Shown: positions 51,433 through 56,997 of the stretch, in pieces
Position numbering within the stretch: position 1 is the stretch's first letter
Layout of the letters: each line of letters starts with the position of its first letter
Origin: CAISIP01 sp046594635
GTDB taxonomy: Bacteria; Pseudomonadota; Gammaproteobacteria; Burkholderiales; Burkholderiaceae_C
Reading direction: 5' to 3'
NCBI GenBank assembly: GCA_046594635.1
Contig: JBKJRR010000133.1
Location: 1-56,997 of the forward strand
DNA: 56,997 nt
Notes under the pieces: model-generated
What the model saw: the letters and a program-made list of their open reading frames with translations, nothing else
The model's database searches: none
Told to the model about the DNA's origin: nothing
Program-made: the position numbers and the translations under genes

Positions 51433-52018
51433 CCGCCGCGGTACAAAGCAGTGCCAGCCGGTCGTTGCCGAAATACATGTCATCGCCGACAAACATCGTG
51501 GGTGACCCGAAGCCGCCCCGGCGCACCAGTTCGTCGGTGTTGGCCTTGAGCTGGGCCTTGATCGCTGGCTCCTGGATGCCGGCGAGCAAGGCATCAGGAT
51601 CGATGTCGCACAGGGTACAGATTTCGTGCACTACTGTGTCGTCGGAGATGTCGCGGTCGTGCGACCAGTAGGCTTCGAACGCGGCCGTGGTGAACGGCAT
51701 CAACTGGGGTCGATCCAGCAGCCATAGGCAGCCACGCATCACCTTGACGCTGTTGACCGGAAAAACCGTGGGCGGCATCCGGATGGTCAGGCCGGATTGA
51801 TGCGACCAGTCGGCCAGGTCCTTGCGCATATAGGCTTGCTTTGCCGGGACGGGGTTGTCGCGGGCGGCGTAAACGCTGGGATTGATCGCGTTGAACACGC
51901 CCCCCACCATGATCGGCCGCCATTGGATTGGCACACCGATCTCGCGTGCCATCGGCTGGATATTGTGGAAGGCGAGATAGGTCCAGGGGCTGGAACAGTC
52001 GAAGAAAAATTCGATCAT
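51410..52018 (-). CDS. 2-hydroxychromene-2-carboxylate isomerase/DsbA-like (kappa GST) protein
   Basis: A 202-residue thioredoxin-fold protein of the HCCA isomerase family, glutathione-dependent enzymes best known from naphthalene breakdown. It begins MIEFFFDCSSPWTYLAFHNI, the conserved DxxSPW active-site start (Ser at the glutathione thiolate position), then IQWRPIMVGGVFNAINPS and GGFGSPTMFVGDDMYFGNDR. ATG 52018 is chosen over 52081. Substrate unknown: no aromatic-ring genes are next to it. About 258 nt separate it from the HD-GYP gene, with no further gene that I can see. Confidence 0.9.
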   Translation of the reverse strand: MIEFFFDCSSPWTYLAFHNIQPMAREIGVPIQWRPIMVGGVFNAINPSVYAARDNPVPAKQAYMRKDLADWSHQSGLTIRMPPTVFPVNSVKVMRGCLWLLDRPQLMPFTTAAFEAYWSHDRDISDDTVVHEICTLCDIDPDALLAGIQEPAIKAQLKANTDELVRRGGFGSPTMFVGDDMYFGNDRLALLCTAAVKQKVRP

Positions 52019-52276
52019 GGGGTGGATTCTGGATCCGCTCGGTGCGGGCTTGCGGTGGTGATCGATCATGGCATTGCCCAAGCGCCGTTGCGCCTGCGCG
52101 CGCCGATCGCTGCATCATAGTTTGCAGTTGTAGCGTGAACAGCACAACAAATGGGCACAACTGTCAAGATTTTCGGGCGCCGATGCAAGATTTAGCGGGC
52201 AGGTAGTAAGCTTCAGCGCCATGACCTTCATTGGATGCCAATCCGTAGCCTCGATCCGCGTTGCCGCGGCCTGAAA

Positions 52277-53605
52277 ATGACAGTCCATGGCTACGACTTC
52301 ATCTCACCGGACCGGCTGAGAATCGGTCTTTTCGTCGAGTTGCAACTCGGTTGGATGTCGCATCCGTTTCCCAAGGGCAGTTTCAAGATCAGTTCGCAAA
52401 GGCAGATCGAAACTTTGCGGGGACTGGGACTGGACCGGATCCGTTATGTGCCTGCGCGCAGTGATCCACCGCCCGTCATGGACGTGACGCCACCAGAGCC
52501 GCCATCGCTGGATGCGTCCCATGGGCTGGGCGCGGGCGTGCTGGTACAACAGGATAGGGCCGACCGTGGGCCTCAGGCGAACGATGTGCAGCGTCAGCGG
52601 CGTGAACATGCCGAACTGATACGGGCCCAGAACGACAGCCTGGCGCAGTGTGACAAGCGGTTCGACGACGCCATCCGGCAATACCGAAAAGTGGTCGAGC
52701 GCATCGCGCAGGAGCCCAAGGAGGCAGCGTCCCTTTGCGGGCATCTCGTGGACTCTCTGGTCGGGGACATGCTGGATCAGAGCGAGTCGTCCATCCGTCT
52801 GCTGTCAGAGACCACGGGCGACCGCGCCTGGATGCACCCGGTCAACGTGACGGTGTTGTCTTTGCTGCTGGGCAAGGCGCTGGGCATGCCGGCAAGGGAT
52901 CTTCAGCATCTGGGCATCGCGGCCTTCCTGCACGATGTCGGCAAGACCCGTCTGCCCGATCGCTTGCGCCTGGCCGATCTGAATTTCACGCCACCGGAGT
53001 ACCGCCTCTACCAGAGTCACGTGGCCCACAGTGTCGCGGTTGCAATGCAGCTGGGTTTGTCGCCTGAGGTGCAGCGCACGATAGGCGAGCACCACGAGAC
53101 AATGGACGGCAGCGGTTTTCCGCGCCAACTGGCCGGCGCCGACATGAGTCTGTGCGGCAAGGTACTGGCGCTGGTCAATCGCTATGAAAACATGTGCAAT
53201 CCGTCGCGACCCTCGGCTGCGGTCACGCCACATGAAGCCCTTTCCTTGATTTTTGCCCAGATGAAGGACCGATTCGATATCGCTGTGCTGGCAGCCTTCA
53301 TCCGCATGATGGGGGTTTACCCGCCAGGATCCGTTGTGCAATTGTCGGATGAGCGCTTTGCGCTGGTGGTTTCGGTAAATTCAACCCGTCCGCTCAAACC
53401 CAAGGTGTTGGTGCATGAGCCCTCCGTGCCCAAGGACGAGGCCGTGGTCCTGAATCTGGAGCAGGCGCAGGCGGCGGGGATCCGGCGCAGCATTCGACCG
53501 GACCTGCTGCCGCGTGCAGCGATCGACTATCTGTCGCCTCGGCTGCGAATCTGCTACTTCTTTGAGTGTGCCACCGATGCTGCGCGCACTGAGGCGGCGC
53601 CGTGA
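52277..53605 (+). CDS. HD-GYP cyclic-di-GMP phosphodiesterase with N-terminal DUF3391
   Basis: A 442-residue response protein that probably hydrolyses cyclic-di-GMP. The N-terminal DUF3391 domain (ISPDRLRIGLFVELQLGWMS) is followed by a charged linker and the HD-GYP domain: AAFLHDVGKTRLPDRL (HDxGK), ESHVAHSVAVAMQLG region, GEHHETMDGSGFPRQLAG. The GYP tripeptide is GFP here, a mild variant; all metal-binding His and Asp residues appear kept. The start ATG 52277 is chosen over an upstream one. Its stop overlaps the start of the next gene by 4 nt, so both c-di-GMP enzymes are likely translated together. Confidence 0.9.
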   Translation: MTVHGYDFISPDRLRIGLFVELQLGWMSHPFPKGSFKISSQRQIETLRGLGLDRIRYVPARSDPPPVMDVTPPEPPSLDASHGLGAGVLVQQDRADRGPQANDVQRQRREHAELIRAQNDSLAQCDKRFDDAIRQYRKVVERIAQEPKEAASLCGHLVDSLVGDMLDQSESSIRLLSETTGDRAWMHPVNVTVLSLLLGKALGMPARDLQHLGIAAFLHDVGKTRLPDRLRLADLNFTPPEYRLYQSHVAHSVAVAMQLGLSPEVQRTIGEHHETMDGSGFPRQLAGADMSLCGKVLALVNRYENMCNPSRPSAAVTPHEALSLIFAQMKDRFDIAVLAAFIRMMGVYPPGSVVQLSDERFALVVSVNSTRPLKPKVLVHEPSVPKDEAVVLNLEQAQAAGIRRSIRPDLLPRAAIDYLSPRLRICYFFECATDAARTEAAP

Positions 53606-56010
53606 GCCTGGCCGCCAGTCATGGATTGATCGATGCGTTGATCGAAGCCGTCTGGCTGGTGGAGCCGGTCAATCTGCACATCGTCGCAATGAACCAGTCG
53701 GCGCTGGCCCTGTCGGGTCTGGCGCGCGACGACATGCTGGGACGCCCCGTGGTGGAACTGACAGCGACACCGCAGGACCAGTATTTCTGGGAGGACGTCG
53801 CGGCCGGCCTGACGGATCAGATCCACTCGGAAACCCTGATTCGCAGTGCGGATGGCATTGCGATACCGGTGGAGCGCAAAGTCTGCCGCATCTGGCTGGA
53901 CGCTGCCACGCCACTTTTCATAGTCAGTTTGCGTGACCTGCGACAACAGCGGCGGACCGAGATCGAACTCGAGCGCCTGGTGGCCGAACTACGCGCCACC
54001 CTGGAGTCCACCGCCGACGGCATCCTGTCCCATGGTCTGGATGGCCGGGTGCACAACTACAACCGACGCTTTGCCGAACTGTGGGATCTGCCCGAGGCCT
54101 TGATGGTTCGACGCAACGATGCGGCCTTGTTCAAGCACATGGCCGATGCCGTGGTCGACGAACCGGCCTACGAGCAAAGGTTGCTTGAAATTGCAGCCGC
54201 GCCCTTGCTGGAGGCACACGACACCTTCGCGCTGCGGGCCGGGCGCATTGTCGAGCGACGCTCCAGGCCGCAGTACAGCCGTGGGCTGCCCAGTGGCCGG
54301 GTCTATGCCTTCCGCGATATCACCCAGGACGTGGACACCCAGTCGCGATTGCGCCTGGCGGCAAAGGTGTTCGCGTCCAGCCTGGACGCGATTTTCATTA
54401 CCGGAGCCGACTTCGTCGTACTCGCGGTCAATCCGGCCTGTGAACGCCAGACCGGGCATGTCCAGTCTGAGTTGCTGGGCCAGGCTGCGGCCGGTTTTTT
54501 CTACGACCCGCACGACCAGAGTTTCTTCAAGCGGGTCCAGCAGCACCTGCAGACCGACGGTTTCTGGGAGGGCGAGGTCTGGCGAAGGAACGCCTCCCGC
54601 GAACCCCACGCGGTGCAGGTGTCCTGGATATTGCTGCGCGACGAATACAGTGAGCCGGTGCATAGCATCTGCTTCTTCAAGGACCTGAGCGAAAAATATG
54701 CGGCCCAGCAACGCATTGAAACCCTGGCCTACCGTGATGTCCTGACCGGCCTGCCCAATCGGCTGCTGCTCAGCCAGCGGGTCGACTTTGCACTGCGCAT
54801 GGTTGAGCGCAACGGCGGCCAGTTCGCGGTTTTTTTCCTGGACCTGGATCGCTTCAAGAATATCAACGACTCCATGGGTCATTCGTTCGGCGATCGGGTG
54901 CTGGTCGAGGTCGCCGCCCGCATAAGCGCCTGCCTGCGTGATGTGGACACCCTGTGTCGCCTGGGTGGCGACGAATTCGTGTTGTTCTTGCAGGAGGCCG
55001 ATGCGCCGGGCGCCGAGGCCTGCGCGCAGCGGGTGTTGCATGCGATGGCCCAACCATTTGTGCTCGACGGCATGAATTTTTCAGTGGGCTGCAGTATTGG
55101 TGTTGCCTTGTATCCGGACGACGGCAAGACACTCGACGAACTGATCCAGTACGCGGACACGGCCATGTACCGGGTCAAGGAGCGGGGCAGGGGAAGTTTC
55201 CGCTTCTACCAACCCCAGATGAATGTCGATGTACTGTCGCGCATCAAGATGGACCATGCCATGCGCCAGGGCATGCAGCAGGGACTTTTCCGCGTCCACT
55301 ACCAGCCACAGATCGACATCGCAAGCGGCGCTCTGGTGGGTGCCGAGGCATTGACCCGGTGGAGCGACGCCGAATTTGGCGACGTGGCGCCAACGGTTTT
55401 CATACAGTTGGCAGAAGAAACCGGGTTCATCACCACGATCGGCAACTGGGTGCTTGAGCAGGCGGTGCGGCAAGCCGTCCTGTGGCAGCGTGCCGGCACG
55501 CCGGTTGTGGTGTCCATCAATGTGTCGCCGCTGCAGTTTCAGCAGGCTGATTTCGTGGCGATGGTCGACGAGGCCTTGCGTAGCGCGCAATTGCCGCCGG
55601 AGTTGCTCGAACTCGAGCTCACCGAATCCATCCTCGTACGCGACGCAGACGAAGCACTGGAGCGCCTGCATGCGCTGGCGGCGATTGGCGTGGGCCTGTC
55701 CATCGACGACTTCGGCACCGGTTATTCCAGCCTGTCCTATCTGAAACGTTTTCCCATTGGCAAGCTCAAGATCGATCGATCGTTCATTACCGGATTGCCG
55801 CAGGACGAAAGCGATCGCGCCATCGTCAGCGCGACCATCGCAATGGCCCAGGCACTCAAGTTGGCGGTGGTTGCCGAGGGGGTGGAGACCCAAGCCCAGA
55901 TGGATTGCCTGCGTGAGCTCGGTTGCGCGTCGTACCAGGGTTTCCTGTGCTCGCCGGCCGTGCCCGCCGATGCCTTTGCGCAGTGGATGGCATTGCAGCC
56001 CAACGACTGA
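53602..56010 (+). CDS. PAS-GGDEF-EAL cyclic-di-GMP signalling protein
   Basis: An 802-residue protein starting with GTG 53602, coupled to the HD-GYP gene. Three PAS-type sensor segments (about 10-110, 130-245, 250-370) lead to GGDEF: RDVDTLCRLGGDEFVLFL, with intact GGDEF and a correctly spaced inhibitory site RDVD five residues before it. The EAL domain is also intact: GAEALTRWSD, ELTESIL, IDDFGTGYSSLSYLKRF, KLKIDRSFI and VVAEGVET. So it may make and break c-di-GMP, under PAS control. No membrane segment is seen, so it is cytoplasmic. Secure. Confidence 0.95.
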   Translation: MSLAASHGLIDALIEAVWLVEPVNLHIVAMNQSALALSGLARDDMLGRPVVELTATPQDQYFWEDVAAGLTDQIHSETLIRSADGIAIPVERKVCRIWLDAATPLFIVSLRDLRQQRRTEIELERLVAELRATLESTADGILSHGLDGRVHNYNRRFAELWDLPEALMVRRNDAALFKHMADAVVDEPAYEQRLLEIAAAPLLEAHDTFALRAGRIVERRSRPQYSRGLPSGRVYAFRDITQDVDTQSRLRLAAKVFASSLDAIFITGADFVVLAVNPACERQTGHVQSELLGQAAAGFFYDPHDQSFFKRVQQHLQTDGFWEGEVWRRNASREPHAVQVSWILLRDEYSEPVHSICFFKDLSEKYAAQQRIETLAYRDVLTGLPNRLLLSQRVDFALRMVERNGGQFAVFFLDLDRFKNINDSMGHSFGDRVLVEVAARISACLRDVDTLCRLGGDEFVLFLQEADAPGAEACAQRVLHAMAQPFVLDGMNFSVGCSIGVALYPDDGKTLDELIQYADTAMYRVKERGRGSFRFYQPQMNVDVLSRIKMDHAMRQGMQQGLFRVHYQPQIDIASGALVGAEALTRWSDAEFGDVAPTVFIQLAEETGFITTIGNWVLEQAVRQAVLWQRAGTPVVVSINVSPLQFQQADFVAMVDEALRSAQLPPELLELELTESILVRDADEALERLHALAAIGVGLSIDDFGTGYSSLSYLKRFPIGKLKIDRSFITGLPQDESDRAIVSATIAMAQALKLAVVAEGVETQAQMDCLRELGCASYQGFLCSPAVPADAFAQWMALQPND

Positions 56011-56092
56011 GACAGGTGTCACCGGGCTCGAAGCCGGCCCTGTCGGGTCTCAGCGGGAGTTGCTCGTTTGCAGCGCCATGGTGTCGGCCAGG

Positions 56093-56920
56093 TCAACGCA
56101 GCAGGAAATATCCGGCCAGCGCATACAACACGACAGCGAACACCCGTTTGAGCGGTGCCACGTCCATGCTGTGCGCGACCCGTGCACCCAGCGGCGCGGT
56201 GGTCATGCTGGCCGCCGACAACACCAGGAAACCGGGCCAGTACAGATAGCCCAACGCACCGGCCGGCATCGCAGGCAGGCTCCAGCCGGCGTACAGGTAG
56301 CCCAATGTGCCGGCCAGAGCGATTGGAAAACCCAGTGCGGCGGATGTTGCGACCGCGGCGTGGATCCTGACATTGCACCAGGTCATGAATGGCACGGAAA
56401 TGAACGCGCCGCCTGCGCCCACCAGTGCCGACATCACGCCGATCAGATTGCCTACGCCAAACAAGCCGGCGGCGCCAGGCAAGGTGCGCGCCGCATGGGG
56501 CTTTCGATTGAGCAGCAGTTGCGTGGCCGAGAAAGTGACGAATGCCGCGAACAGGTAACCCAGCCAGGTAGCTGGCATGGCCGCAGCCATCTGCGAACCC
56601 AGAAACGCCCCTAGCAGGATTCCGGGTACCAGGTTGCGCACAATCTCCCAGCGCACCGCACCGCGTCGATGGTGGGCACGTACCGACGCCAGCGATGTGA
56701 AGCAGATGGTGGCCAAGGAGGTCGCCACCGCCATCTTGATGACATGTTCCTGCGGATAGGCGCGGGCGCTCAGGATGAACGTCAGGAACGGCACCATCAT
56801 CATGCCACCGCCGAGTCCGAGCAAGCCGGCCAGGAAGCCGGTGCACAGCCCCAAGGCGGTCAGCTCGAAAATAAGTGTCGGGGAGAAGTCCACGGAAATT
56901 AAAGTGCCTGCAGTTGCCAC
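56093..56920 (-). CDS. TauE/SafE-family sulfite or organosulfonate exporter-like permease
   Basis: A 275-residue membrane protein with about eight helices in two repeats. The family signature GFLAGLLGLGGGMMMVPFLT appears in the first half and GVMSALVGAGGAFISVPFMT in the second. It starts at GTG 56920 (no ATG before residue 40). An 18-bp perfect inverted repeat lies 12 bp upstream. Substrates range over sulfite, sulfoacetate and others, and cannot be read here. Convergent with the GGDEF-EAL gene. Confidence 0.9.
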   Translation of the reverse strand: MATAGTLISVDFSPTLIFELTALGLCTGFLAGLLGLGGGMMMVPFLTFILSARAYPQEHVIKMAVATSLATICFTSLASVRAHHRRGAVRWEIVRNLVPGILLGAFLGSQMAAAMPATWLGYLFAAFVTFSATQLLLNRKPHAARTLPGAAGLFGVGNLIGVMSALVGAGGAFISVPFMTWCNVRIHAAVATSAALGFPIALAGTLGYLYAGWSLPAMPAGALGYLYWPGFLVLSAASMTTAPLGARVAHSMDVAPLKRVFAVVLYALAGYFLLR

Positions 56921-56931
56921 CGGACCCGCAT

Positions 56932-56949
56932 CCTGAACCGGGGTTCAGG
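56932..56949. repeat. 18-bp perfect inverted repeat upstream of the TauE-type gene
   Basis: CCTGAACC (56932-56939), GG, GGTTCAGG (56942-56949) is a perfect palindrome with a 2-base centre. It lies 11-30 bp from the GTG start of the TauE-type gene. No T-run follows on either strand, so a terminator is unlikely; a repressor operator or chance are the alternatives. Confidence 0.5.
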
Positions 56950-56997
56950 TGGGCGAGGTCAGCGTTGGCGTCGGGTTCATCTAACGCGAGATGATCA

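Noticed and set aside
52155..52190. A FliA-like (sigma-28) promoter ahead of the HD-GYP gene (TCAAGATT ... GCCGATGC)
   Set aside because: The spacing between the two boxes is about 7 nt instead of 11, and the -35 match is poor.
1..56997. CRISPR array, tRNA, rRNA, insertion sequence or prophage genes
   Set aside because: No regularly spaced repeats, tRNA-like cloverleaf sequence, transposase or phage-type protein was found on reading the window.

Overview
The window is high-GC bacterial chromosome, most likely from a betaproteobacterium of the order Burkholderiales. The pointers are a Bug-type periplasmic receptor beside a split AtuA pair, a phaC-phaA-phaB polyhydroxybutyrate operon, a TonB/ExbB/ExbD1/ExbD2 set, and many conserved small Burkholderiales-type proteins. 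Assignment below order level is inference. I see no rRNA, tRNA, CRISPR array, insertion sequence or prophage. The region is a dense, mostly core-metabolism chromosome with some accessory catabolic islands and a few decaying genes.

Layout. 1-9110: glycogen metabolism, with glgC (cut by the window edge) divergent from a tight glgP-glgB-glgX-malQ operon. 9368-13581: a small zinc-ribbon protein, a TerC-family membrane protein behind a clear yybP-ykoY (Mn2+) riboswitch, the periplasmic protease Prc, and a small exported protein. 13582-15530: a decayed region with two pseudogene remnants around a flavin reductase-like gene. 15535-18106: exbB-exbD-exbD-tonB. 18195-25179: an eight-gene minus-strand catabolic operon (SMP-30 lactonase, GntR regulator, IPMDH-like dehydrogenase, Gfo/Idh/MocA oxidoreductase, TRAP transporter PQM, ABM-domain protein) with a striking triple TTAA operator-like site in front of it. 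25300-28305: PaiB-like protein, TadA (fused in frame to a haloalkane dehalogenase-like hydrolase) and an LD-carboxypeptidase. 28455-31214: split AtuA plus Bug receptor. 31431-34436: a lipoprotein esterase, an unknown protein, a tRNA acp3U transferase (DTW) and CsbD. 34638-38807: an enolase-superfamily enzyme, a gene remnant, an MFS transporter, an orphan ATP-synthase c-subunit-like protein and two DUF proteins. 38885-43894: an acyl-CoA ligase/GNAT fusion, an Rrf2 regulator lacking the IscR cluster ligands, an HPF/RaiA-like protein and divergent nhaR. 43934-46670: hydrolase, maiA, pgeF and a small membrane protein. 46760-50462: phaC-phaA-phaB and a strong terminator. 50569-56920: a PIG-L deacetylase, an HCCA isomerase-like protein, a translationally coupled HD-GYP / PAS-GGDEF-EAL pair, and a TauE-type exporter.

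How the parts fit. Two carbon-storage systems lie in the window: glycogen synthesis and breakdown, and PHB. The catabolic islands look like uptake-plus-oxidation modules for sugar acids, lactones or branched acids whose substrates cannot be read from sequence. No single locus is clearly a new type of system. The best leads are the TadA-dehalogenase fusion, the SD-sequestering riboswitch hairpin, the orphan c-subunit gene, the TTAA-controlled catabolic operon, and the ligand-less Rrf2/HPF/acyl-CoA ligase-GNAT neighbourhood.
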